From: Armatimonadia bacterium
GTDB taxonomy: Bacteria > Armatimonadota > Zipacnadia > UBA1398
Direction of reading: 5' to 3'
DNA: 32,610 nucleotides
Assembly (NCBI GenBank): GCA_014730065.1
Contig: WJIW01000034.1
Location: forward strand, 1-32,610
Shown here: positions 10,142 to 21,195 of the stretch, in pieces
How the letters are laid out: the number at the start of each line of letters is the position of its first letter
Position numbering within the stretch: position 1 is the stretch's first letter
Translations under genes and position numbers: made by a program
The notes under the pieces: generated by a model
The model's database searches: none
What the model was told of the DNA's origin: nothing
What the model saw: only the letters and a program-made list of their open reading frames with translations

Positions 10142-10966
10142 TCAGGCGCCGGCAGACGCCCCCAGGAGCTTGCCATGGGCTGCGAGCCGCTCGTGCAGCA
10201 GCCGGACATCCTCGGCTAACATGTCCGGCTTGTCTTCCGGGAACACGCCCACACATGTCGCGTCCCCCGGCCGCAGCGCCTTGGCGACCACATCGAAGGC
10301 CTCCTCGGGATCGTTGCGTCCCGCGGCCATGACCTTGTAGTGGATCGCCGGCTTGCTCAGGCCCTGGACTAGCTCGGTCATGCGGCTCCGATCCTCCTCC
10401 AGAAACCACTCCTTGGAGCCAGCCACATGATCGGGCCGCTCCTCGCGCCGCATGGAGTTGTAGTACGAGCACATGTAGTAGTCTGCTTCCACGTTCTCCT
10501 CGGCCCACACGAGGACTTCCGGATTATGGGCCGCAATGCCCGCGGCCATCCCCTGCTCCTTGATGTGCTCGATCAGGGCCGGGATGTGACCCAGACTGCC
10601 CGCAGCGTAGAGATGATCCATGTACCCACCGTGGATGTGGCATGCGCTGGCCCCGTATCCCTTGGCCGTGGCGACACACCACTCCGGCGACCCTACCTCG
10701 GGACACGTCTGGGCCAGCCAGGTCAGCTTGCCACCTTCGTTGCGGTACTCCAGCAGGACGCGAGCGATGTGGTGATCGGTGCGGCCGAGGACGGCGGTGA
10801 TGCCGAGGGACTCGGCCTGCCACAGCAGGTCTTTGATCCGCTGCGACGTGAAGTAACTGCGCATCCGGGCGTCGACCTCGGGGCTCTGATGGGAGAAGCC
10901 ACTGAAGGGGTTGCTGCCCAGGATGAAGCGGCTCACGTCCACGTTACCCAGGATGACGGTATCCAT
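10142..10966 (-). CDS. conserved hypothetical protein, possible TIM-barrel / aldo-keto-like
   Basis: 274 aa, MDTVILGNVDVSRFILGSNPFSGFSHQSPEVDARMRSYFTSQRIKDLLWQAESLGITAVLGRTDHH. 18 nt upstream of the hybrid kinase on the same strand, so likely cotranscribed. Confidence 0.6.
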   Translation of the reverse strand: MDTVILGNVDVSRFILGSNPFSGFSHQSPEVDARMRSYFTSQRIKDLLWQAESLGITAVLGRTDHHIARVLLEYRNEGGKLTWLAQTCPEVGSPEWCVATAKGYGASACHIHGGYMDHLYAAGSLGHIPALIEHIKEQGMAAGIAAHNPEVLVWAEENVEADYYMCSYYNSMRREERPDHVAGSKEWFLEEDRSRMTELVQGLSKPAIHYKVMAAGRNDPEEAFDVVAKALRPGDATCVGVFPEDKPDMLAEDVRLLHERLAAHGKLLGASAGA

Positions 10967-11090
10967 GCCAGCCTCCGACTCCCCACGGCACCATTAGAGG
11001 GCTATTCCGGCTGGGCAGCCGGGTTCCTTCGGGCGTAGGTGACGGCATCGGCCGGAACGAACCCCCTGGCGGTCAGGTGGAGGTGGCCCG

Positions 11091-12104
11091 ATGAAGTGCC
11101 CGAGCTGCGGTACGCGCTGGAAGCACGCCGATGGCATGATGTGTGGCTGCGGCTACCAGTTCGTGTTCGACCCCAAGACCGAAGGCCTGGCCGACGGGCG
11201 ATTCGCCGCTGCTCTCCGCCGGGCCAGCGCCAATGGCACGCGCTACTTCACCGCCAATCAGCTCTACTCGGAGTTCGCACGGCGCAGCCGGACCTCCGCG
11301 GTGGGTCCCTTCGTGGCGGCGGGCCTGGCGTCGCTGCTTCTCATCGGAGCCCTGCTCTACCAGCGATGGGGCCTGGCGGCGGTGGGAGCCCTGTTCACCC
11401 TCCTGCTCGTTGGCGTTGGCGTGGGGTGCCTGCGCTCCAGGCCCATCCCCAAGGAGAGGTTCGACCAGCTGCTTGCGAGATGGGTCGCCGCCAAGGGACA
11501 CCCCGACCGGCTCATCACGACCCCGCGCCTCGACACGCCGCCGCCCCGGTGGGCGGAGCATGACATGTACGACTACGGCGTGCGGTGCATTCTGCTAGTC
11601 GACCGGCCCGAGATCGTTGACCTTCTGGTGCTCAACGGCCTACACGCCCAGGAGGGGGCCTTGGTGCTGTCCATGGATGGCTACCCCCAGTACCTCACCG
11701 ATCGGGCGGAGGGTCTTCTGGCTCAGTACCCCGACCTGCCGGTGTACCTCCTCCACGATGCCACCTCCGCGGGCATTGCCGCTGCCCAGCGATTCCACGC
11801 CAGGCCCTCCCTGCCCGTTGAGCCCGAGCGTGTGATCGACCTAGGTCTCTACCCGTCGGACACTCGCCACTTCCGCCGCCTCAAGCAGCTCGGCCTGGGC
11901 AGCGGGAACGAGCAGGCACCCCTCGATCTTCTGCCCTACCCCACCCTCCAGCGGGCCACCCATGTCGCCCTCGCGGCGGGCGTTCCCATCGCCGTGCTAG
12001 CCATGCGACAAGCCGCCGGAGTCGGCGGAACGGGCGGTGACGGCGCGACCTTCCACGACTCCGACACCCGTGGCGGGTGGGACGATGTGAGTGACTTCGG
12101 GTAG
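11091..12104 (+). CDS. membrane protein with N-terminal zinc ribbon, two TM helices and a TOPRIM-like C-terminal domain
   Basis: MKCPSCGTRWKHADGMMCGCGYQFVFDPK (CxxC...CxC); hydrophobic pair VGPFVAAGLASLLLIGALLYQRWGLAAVGALFTLLLVGVGV; VRCILLVDRPEIVDLL...GALVLSMDGYPQYLTDRAEGLLAQYPDLPVYLLHDATSAGIAAAQRF resembles the Spo11/TopoVI-A TOPRIM core. Confidence 0.65.
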   Translation: MKCPSCGTRWKHADGMMCGCGYQFVFDPKTEGLADGRFAAALRRASANGTRYFTANQLYSEFARRSRTSAVGPFVAAGLASLLLIGALLYQRWGLAAVGALFTLLLVGVGVGCLRSRPIPKERFDQLLARWVAAKGHPDRLITTPRLDTPPPRWAEHDMYDYGVRCILLVDRPEIVDLLVLNGLHAQEGALVLSMDGYPQYLTDRAEGLLAQYPDLPVYLLHDATSAGIAAAQRFHARPSLPVEPERVIDLGLYPSDTRHFRRLKQLGLGSGNEQAPLDLLPYPTLQRATHVALAAGVPIAVLAMRQAAGVGGTGGDGATFHDSDTRGGWDDVSDFG

Positions 12105-12124
12105 ATCGGGAGCGCCAGCGCTCG

Positions 12125-13834
12125 ATGCTGTACGGATTCTCAGGACACACCGACGAGAAGCTCTCCATGTCCATGGCGATGGCCCTGGCCCATCGCTGCG
12201 GTGCGCCCACCGCTCACGCCTCGACGTACGGCACACTGGGCTGGGGCCGGCTGGAAGAGAGCCCGGGTGGCGCGGGGATCGCCGTCGACGGGGAGCGCGT
12301 GGCCGCCCTGGCGGGCTTCCTGACCGGCCGCGCCTCGGGCCGGACCGTGCACCACATTCTGGACGCCCATCATCGGCGCGGTGTCGATGCCTTGGGGGAG
12401 CTGGAGGGGGTCTTCGTCCTCGCCCTGATGGACCGTGATCGGGTCCACCTGGTGCGCGATCGGGCCGGGGCCCGCACATTGTACTACGGGGTCCATGGCG
12501 GCAGGCTACGCTTCGCGTGTGAGCCCAAGGGGGTGCTCGCCGACTCTTCCTTCCCCCGCCGCCTGCGTCCGGGCGCCGTGGCCCAGTACCTAACGTACAG
12601 CTTCGTGCCCGGAGCGGGTACCATGCTGGAAGACCTGCATGAGCTGCTGCCAGGTCATCGGCTGGAGTGGCACAGTGGCACCGTGCGGGTCGTGCCTTTG
12701 CCGCCGGAGCGGATCGAGCTGCCAGGACGGTCGGGCAACTGGCCGGCGGTGCTTTCGAGCACCATAGGCGACGCCGTGGAAGACCGCCGCCCCGCAGGGC
12801 AGCCCGTGGGCGCCTTCCTCTCGGGCGGCATCGACTCCAGCATCGTGGTGGCCGAGCTGGCCGCTCGTCACGACGCCCCGGTACGAACCTACTCCATACA
12901 CTTCGGACCGCCCCACCTGAACGAGCTGCCCTTCGCCGCCGCCGTCGCAGAGCGGTGCCGAACCGATCACACCGAGGTGCTGATACGACCCCGGGGGTTC
13001 GCGCCGCGTCTTCGTCAGGCGATCTGGCATCTGGACGATCCCATCGGTGACCCCATCACGGTGCCGAACTTCGAGCTGGCTCGCCGGGTCTCCGGCGACG
13101 TGTCACACGTCTTCAACGGCGAGGGCGGCGACCCGCTGTTCGGTGGCCCGAAGAACCTGCCGATGCTCCTTCACCACTGGTACGGTGGCCCCGGCCATGG
13201 TCCGGGACACCGCGAGCGGGCGTATCTCGAATCATACCGGCGCGGCTACTCCGAGCTGGAGCAGCTCCTGACGCCCGAGATCCTCGCCGGGGTCGACACG
13301 GAGCGGGATCTCGAGGGCCCGCTCCAACCCTTCCTTTCCGGCCCGGGGGAGCCGAGCATGCTCCATCGCCTGCTCAGGGCCAACACCAAGCTCAAGGGGG
13401 CGCACCTAATCCTCCCCAAGGTGGATCGCATGATGGCGGCCCATGGCCTCGTGCCTCTTTCGCCCCTGTTCGATGAGAGGCTCATCGCCCTCAGTCTGGC
13501 CATGCCCCCGGAGTGCAAGCTGCGAGCGGGTGTGGAGAAGGTCGTCCTGAAGGAAGCCTACCGGGGCCGCTTGCCCCGGGAGGTGGTCGACCGCCCCAAG
13601 AGCGGCATGCGTGTGCCCGTGCGTGCGTGGTTCCGCAGGGAGCTCAGGCGCTATGCCCGGTCGGTTCTGAGCTCGAAGGCCCTCGCGGCGGCCGGGATCT
13701 TCCGGCCCGAGCGGGTGGCCCAATGGCTTCGGTACGATACCGAGGAGCACGAGAGCCGGTATGGGCTCTGGCTCTGGATGCTGCTGACCTTCGAGCTTTG
13801 GCGCCGTATCGTCCTCGAGGGTGAGGCAGCGTGA
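12125..13834 (+). CDS. asparagine synthetase B-like ATP-pyrophosphatase (N-terminal Ntn domain lacks Cys2)
   Basis: PP-loop GAFLSGGIDSSIVVAELAARH; FNGEGGDPLFGG; LKEAYRGRLPREVVDRPKSGMRVPVRAWFRRELRRYA. N-terminus is MLYGFSGHTDE, not MCGIAG. Confidence 0.88.
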   Translation: MLYGFSGHTDEKLSMSMAMALAHRCGAPTAHASTYGTLGWGRLEESPGGAGIAVDGERVAALAGFLTGRASGRTVHHILDAHHRRGVDALGELEGVFVLALMDRDRVHLVRDRAGARTLYYGVHGGRLRFACEPKGVLADSSFPRRLRPGAVAQYLTYSFVPGAGTMLEDLHELLPGHRLEWHSGTVRVVPLPPERIELPGRSGNWPAVLSSTIGDAVEDRRPAGQPVGAFLSGGIDSSIVVAELAARHDAPVRTYSIHFGPPHLNELPFAAAVAERCRTDHTEVLIRPRGFAPRLRQAIWHLDDPIGDPITVPNFELARRVSGDVSHVFNGEGGDPLFGGPKNLPMLLHHWYGGPGHGPGHRERAYLESYRRGYSELEQLLTPEILAGVDTERDLEGPLQPFLSGPGEPSMLHRLLRANTKLKGAHLILPKVDRMMAAHGLVPLSPLFDERLIALSLAMPPECKLRAGVEKVVLKEAYRGRLPREVVDRPKSGMRVPVRAWFRRELRRYARSVLSSKALAAAGIFRPERVAQWLRYDTEEHESRYGLWLWMLLTFELWRRIVLEGEAA

Positions 13835-15261
13835 TCGAGCCGCTCCTGAGCCCATGGACGGGCGGCCTCTGCGTCCTCGGCTATGCGGGCCTGATGATCG
13901 CCCTCGCCCTCCTATGGGGACGACGCTCGGGCGATGACAAAGACTCATTCCTCCTCGCCTCCCGGGGCGTTGGCGTGGGCTCGGGCGCACTTTCCATCGC
14001 CGCTACCTGGATCTGGGCCCCGGCCCTTTTCCTGTCGGCCCAGAAGGCGTACACCGAGGGGGTTGCGGGCCTGTTCTGGTTCACCGCCCCCAACGTGCTG
14101 TGCCTGATCCTCTTCGCGTGGTTCGCGCGTCGCGCGAGGCGACTGGCGCCCCGGGGCTTCACCCTGTCGGCGTTCATGCGTGACCGGCATGGCGCGGCGG
14201 TCCACGGCGCCTACGTGGTCGAGCTGGTGGGGTTGTCGACATGCTCCTTTGGTGTGCAGCTTCTGGCGGGAGGAGGCGTCATCGCCGCCTTGACGGGGCT
14301 TCCCTACCTAGGCGTGACCGCCGCCATGGCCCTCGCCGCCCTGGCCTACTCCGTCGTCTCCGGCTTGCGGGCATCGGTCATCACCGACGTGGCCCAGATG
14401 CTGCTGATCCTGACGGTCAGCGCGGGTGTGGTTCCTTGGGCCGTGAGCCGAGCGGGCGGGCTCGACGCTGTGATCGCCGGCCTGGGTGGAGTCACGGGCC
14501 AGTACGGGTCACCCTTTTCGAGTGCGTCGGCACCCCTGGCCTTGTCCTTCGGCTTGCCGGTGACTATCGGCCTCCTATCGGGGCCGTTCGGGGACCAGGC
14601 CTTCTGGCAGCGGGCCTTCGCGATGCGGGAGAGCGCCGTGGCCCCGGCCTTTGTCTGGGGCGCCCTGCTGTTCGCCGTGGTACCTCTCACCCTGTCGCTC
14701 CTGGGCTTCTCGGCGGCGGGCATGGGGCTGATCGTGGAAGATCCGTCTCGGGTGAACGTGGCTGTGGTCGCGGAGCTGCTGCCCCGCTGGGCGCTGGTGC
14801 CCTTCGTGATCATGCTGCTGTCGGGTCTCTCGTCGACGCTGGACTCCTGCCTCTGCGCCGTTTCATCCATCGCCGGTCACGACCCGGCCCGGGCGCCAAG
14901 GAGCCATGGCTGGCGCCGCCGAGCCCTGGTGGCCATGACGGTTCTGGCCGCGGGGGCGTGGGGCCTGGCCGCCGTTCCCGGCCTGACGGTGCTGCACCTG
15001 TTCCTGTTCTACGGGATCCTCCGCGCGTCCACCCTCTTGCCGACTGTCCTCACCCTTTTGGGGATCGGTCTGCCCTCGCGCTGGGTCTTCTGGGGCATCG
15101 TGGGGTCCATGGGTGTCGGGCTGCCCGTATTCGCCCATGGGAACCTATCGGGCAGCACCACCGGGATTGTGGCGGGGGCCCTGGCGGGCATGCTACCCGC
15201 GGGCCTCGTGCCGCTCTTGGCACGGTCGCTGGACCGGCGCACCGGCGGGCCTCGGGCCTGA
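13831..15261 (+). CDS. sodium:solute symporter (SSS) family protein
   Basis: Multi-TM protein; motif SIAATWIWAPALFLSAQKAYTEGVAGLFWFTAPN and overall SSS layout. GTG start overlaps the upstream stop (GTGA). Confidence 0.85.
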   Translation: MIEPLLSPWTGGLCVLGYAGLMIALALLWGRRSGDDKDSFLLASRGVGVGSGALSIAATWIWAPALFLSAQKAYTEGVAGLFWFTAPNVLCLILFAWFARRARRLAPRGFTLSAFMRDRHGAAVHGAYVVELVGLSTCSFGVQLLAGGGVIAALTGLPYLGVTAAMALAALAYSVVSGLRASVITDVAQMLLILTVSAGVVPWAVSRAGGLDAVIAGLGGVTGQYGSPFSSASAPLALSFGLPVTIGLLSGPFGDQAFWQRAFAMRESAVAPAFVWGALLFAVVPLTLSLLGFSAAGMGLIVEDPSRVNVAVVAELLPRWALVPFVIMLLSGLSSTLDSCLCAVSSIAGHDPARAPRSHGWRRRALVAMTVLAAGAWGLAAVPGLTVLHLFLFYGILRASTLLPTVLTLLGIGLPSRWVFWGIVGSMGVGLPVFAHGNLSGSTTGIVAGALAGMLPAGLVPLLARSLDRRTGGPRA

Positions 15262-15317
15262 ACCGGCCCTGGCCGCGGGCGTTAGTGGAGTGGCCCCGAA
15301 ATCTCGCGAGACCATCG

Positions 15318-15332
15318 GACACCAAGGGTGTC
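15318..15332. repeat. short perfect inverted repeat GACACC-AAG-GGTGTC
   Basis: 6-bp stem, 3-nt loop in the intergenic region between the symporter and the secreted protein; no following T-tract. Confidence 0.5.
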
Positions 15333-15386
15333 TCACTTCATAGTGGGGCGGGCGCGGGGTGGCCTAGAGATTGCGAGTGAGTTTGG

Positions 15387-16442
15387 ATGTATCGCCTGAT
15401 GGCCGTGGTCTTCCTTGCGGTCTTGCTGAGTAGCGTGGGCCTGGCCCAAGGGCCGGACGCAGCCACCGATGCCGTCCACCCCACGGGGGATGTCCCCGTC
15501 GACGAAGCGGCCGATGATGTGGCCCTTGAGTTCGCCGGAGGCTCGGTGGCGGACTTCTGCCTTGCATGGAGCGAATTCGCGGGCGTACACGTGGCTCCCC
15601 TGCGCGCCTACGAGCGCGAGCTTCCCCCGGTCAGTTGGCATCGGAAGGCTCCCCCGCCGGCGGCGGCGACATCGGAAGAGTTTGATGTCGGGATGCCCAC
15701 TCGCCCCCTTGGCTTGGCCGACCCCGGCCTGGCGCTGAGTCATCCCCTCGGCTTGGCCCTCCGTCCGGGTTGGCTCCTGACCCGTCCCGATAGAGCCGAG
15801 GCCATCCAGCCGCGGGCGCTCATCCAGAGCCGGGACGGCGAAGTCATCCCCTTCATCGACTACCGGGCCAATCCCATCACCCTGGCGGCCCTCCGTGAGC
15901 AGCTCGTCGCGTACGCCCGGCTCCCCATACTTGTGGAGGCTGGGGTGGAGCTGCCGGGTCAGCGCTTGCCCGTGTACGCGGAGGGAATTCAGGTGGCGGA
16001 GGTCATCCGGGCCATGGCCGACTCGGCGGGCCTCGTCGCCGTGCCCGTCCAGGTGGGATTCGACCTGGAGGCCGACTTCGACCGCTACCTCGCCTGCATG
16101 TCCGATGACGAGATCGTGGCCCAAAGTCGGCTCCTGGAAGACTGGGCGGACCTGACACCGGACCAGAAGCACGCCCTGCTCGACACCCTCCTGGCCCAGT
16201 ACAAGCGTCTGGGCGAGCCGCGGCGGGCGGAGATGCGTGCGGCCATCGCCGCGGTGATCGAGGACCTGAGCCAGCGCCTTCAGGTGATGGATCCAGACGA
16301 GGCCCAGGCCCTGTCGGCCTCCCTCGAGAGCCTCCAGAGCGACCTAGCCGACTGGTACGGCGAGCTGGACCCCGAGGACCAGGGCGAGCTGTCCGGCCTT
16401 TTCGGGACCATGGACCAGCTGTTCGGCGGCCCCGCGCGCTAG
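15387..16442 (+). CDS. secreted protein of unknown function, possible STN/secretin-N-like segments
   Basis: Signal peptide MYRLMAVVFLAVLLSSVGLAQG; segment LREQLVAYARLPILVEAGVELPGQRLPVYAEGIQVAEVIRAMADSAGLVAVP resembles the STN pattern; helical acidic C-terminus. Confidence 0.7.
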   Translation: MYRLMAVVFLAVLLSSVGLAQGPDAATDAVHPTGDVPVDEAADDVALEFAGGSVADFCLAWSEFAGVHVAPLRAYERELPPVSWHRKAPPPAAATSEEFDVGMPTRPLGLADPGLALSHPLGLALRPGWLLTRPDRAEAIQPRALIQSRDGEVIPFIDYRANPITLAALREQLVAYARLPILVEAGVELPGQRLPVYAEGIQVAEVIRAMADSAGLVAVPVQVGFDLEADFDRYLACMSDDEIVAQSRLLEDWADLTPDQKHALLDTLLAQYKRLGEPRRAEMRAAIAAVIEDLSQRLQVMDPDEAQALSASLESLQSDLADWYGELDPEDQGELSGLFGTMDQLFGGPAR

Positions 16443-16449
16443 GGGGGCC

Positions 16450-19238
<2,789 letters not shown>

Positions 19239-19261
<23 letters not shown>

Positions 19262-20468
19262 CTTCGTCACCCTCGGCGCTCTCCGGCTCGTGCTCGGCGC
19301 TGGGCTCCGCCTTGTCGTCGGCCTCGGCGTCTGGCTCGTCGTACTCCTCCGGTGGGGGTACGTAATCGGCGTCATCGTCCCAGTACTGGCCCGGACCTTG
19401 CGGGGTGCCGCGAAGCGCCTCCTGCTTACTGAATGGGAACCGCCTGGCGATGGCGGGGTAGCCCGCCGCGCCCAGGACCACACCCACGGCATAGATGATC
19501 GTTCCGGCGACCGAGCCGTGGCCCTCTCGCCAGAGCCAGTAGAAGAAGAAGGCCATGACCGGCACCGTCCCCAGGGTGAAGGCAGGCACGGCGCGCAGAT
19601 CAACCCGATCTCCGAAGGTACACCTCCGGCAGGCGATCAGAGCCGTGGCCGCGGCCACGACCGCGGCCAGGGAGCCGAGCTGGGCCTGGGTCACGGCGTT
19701 GATGATGGGCAGGTCGGCCATGCCAGGAACGGCCTCGGCGGTGGACCAGGCCGGGACCTCGGCGTAGTAGCGGAACCAGTCGGTGACGATGCGGGTGATC
19801 GAGTACAGCACCAGCCACCACAGGAAGACCTGGCCATTCCAGCGGCGGCGCCGCAGGAAGAGCCACAGCAGGATGCCCATAGCGGCCAAGTTCAGCAGCA
19901 TGTCGTAGATCTGGGCCGGATGGCTCGGGGGCGTCAGCTCATTCAGGTTGCCGGGGTACACGGGGAACTGGCACGCCCATGCCAGCCCCTCGGCGGGATG
20001 CCCGTGGCAGCAGCCGTTCAGGAAACAGCCCATCTTGGTGATGGCGTACCCCAGGGCGAGCACGGGAGCGATGTGATCGGCCAGGGCGCCGTACGAGATG
20101 CGCATGCGTCGGGCGCAGAACAGCCCGCCGATCATGGCTCCGATCACGCCCCCGTGGAAGGCCAGTCCGCCCTTCCAGATGTACAGGGCCTCGATGGCCG
20201 GAGTAGGGGACTCGCCGAAGTAGTCTCCCAGGTTCAGGAGAACGTACAGGAGCCGCGCGCCCACCACGCCCGACAGTAGCATGATCAGGACCACGTCGAT
20301 GGAGTGATCGGGCGGCATCAGCTTGGTGCGGGCCACCAGGCGCCAGAGCCCGATGAAGGCGGCGATGAAGGCCAGGGCGAGCATGGTCCCGTAGGCGTGG
20401 ATCGGGAAGGGGCCCACGGCCGTCCCGCCGATCTCGAACCCCGGTATCTCGAAGAGCACCGAATGCAT
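19239..20468 (-). CDS. lgt: prolipoprotein diacylglyceryl transferase with acidic C-terminal tail
   Basis: Multi-TM; FPIHAYGTMLALAF, IWKGGLAFHGGVIG, TKMGCFLNGCCHG (Lgt signature region), HPAQIYDMLLN; located beside lspA. Confidence 0.9.
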
Positions 20469-21137
20469 TCACTCGTCCCCTTGCTCGGAGTCGGCGTGGG
20501 CCGCCTCGCGCTCCTCGGCAGCCTCCACCTCCTCCACCTTCCGCTGGATCAGCTTCTCCTCGATCCGCGACGCCCGGATGATAGCATACCCCACCAGGAT
20601 GGCTCCCACCACGACGGCGGCGTCGGCCACATTAAACTGGGGCCACCAGCCCACGTCGATGAAGTCCACCACTCCCCTGGGACGCAGCAGCCGGTCGAAC
20701 AGGTTCCCCAGGGCACCGCCCACCACTAGCCCGAGCCCGGCCAGGTAGGTGGGCCACCCGAAGCGACCAAGCAGACCCGCCATCAGCACGATGACGATGG
20801 TCACGATGGCGATGCCGGAGACCAGCTCCGGGTGGTCCGAAAGCATGCCCCAGGCGATCCCGGGGTTGTACACGTGGGAGAGCCAGAGGTACCCGTCGAT
20901 TACGGTTACGGTCTGCCGGCCCTCGGGCACTTCGGCTATTACCAGCTCCTTGGTGAACTGGTCGGCGACGAGGCAGGTGATGCCAAGGCTCAGGAAGATG
21001 ACGACCCGCTGCCACCGGGCCAGGGGCTCGAAGATGGGCCGGTACTCGGCCAGGTCCACCTCGATGTAATCCTCCGACGGCCGGTCGTCCGCGCCGCGGG
21101 GGTCGTTGTCCATGCTCGGAGACGGTTGGCTCGCCAA
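20469..21137 (-). CDS. lspA: lipoprotein signal peptidase (signal peptidase II)
   Basis: VADQFTKELV, NPGIAWGM, GGALGNLFDRLLRPRGVVDFIDVGWWPQFNVADAAVVVG (both catalytic Asp regions present). Start may be the internal ATG at 21112 (MDNDPRGADD). Confidence 0.92.
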   Translation of the reverse strand: MASQPSPSMDNDPRGADDRPSEDYIEVDLAEYRPIFEPLARWQRVVIFLSLGITCLVADQFTKELVIAEVPEGRQTVTVIDGYLWLSHVYNPGIAWGMLSDHPELVSGIAIVTIVIVLMAGLLGRFGWPTYLAGLGLVVGGALGNLFDRLLRPRGVVDFIDVGWWPQFNVADAAVVVGAILVGYAIIRASRIEEKLIQRKVEEVEAAEEREAAHADSEQGDE

Positions 21138-21195
21138 GGGTGATCGCCCGATCCGCGGGCGCGGAGACCGCCTGGCCCCCGCGCCCGCTCGAGTG

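Noticed and set aside
15302-15332. Rho-independent terminator after the symporter
   Set aside because: Palindrome TCTCGCGAGA and a 6-bp hairpin are present but no T-tract follows.
14241-15380. 379-aa plus-strand ORF
   Set aside because: Alternate frame of the SSS symporter; Arg/Gly/Pro-rich frame-shifted translation.
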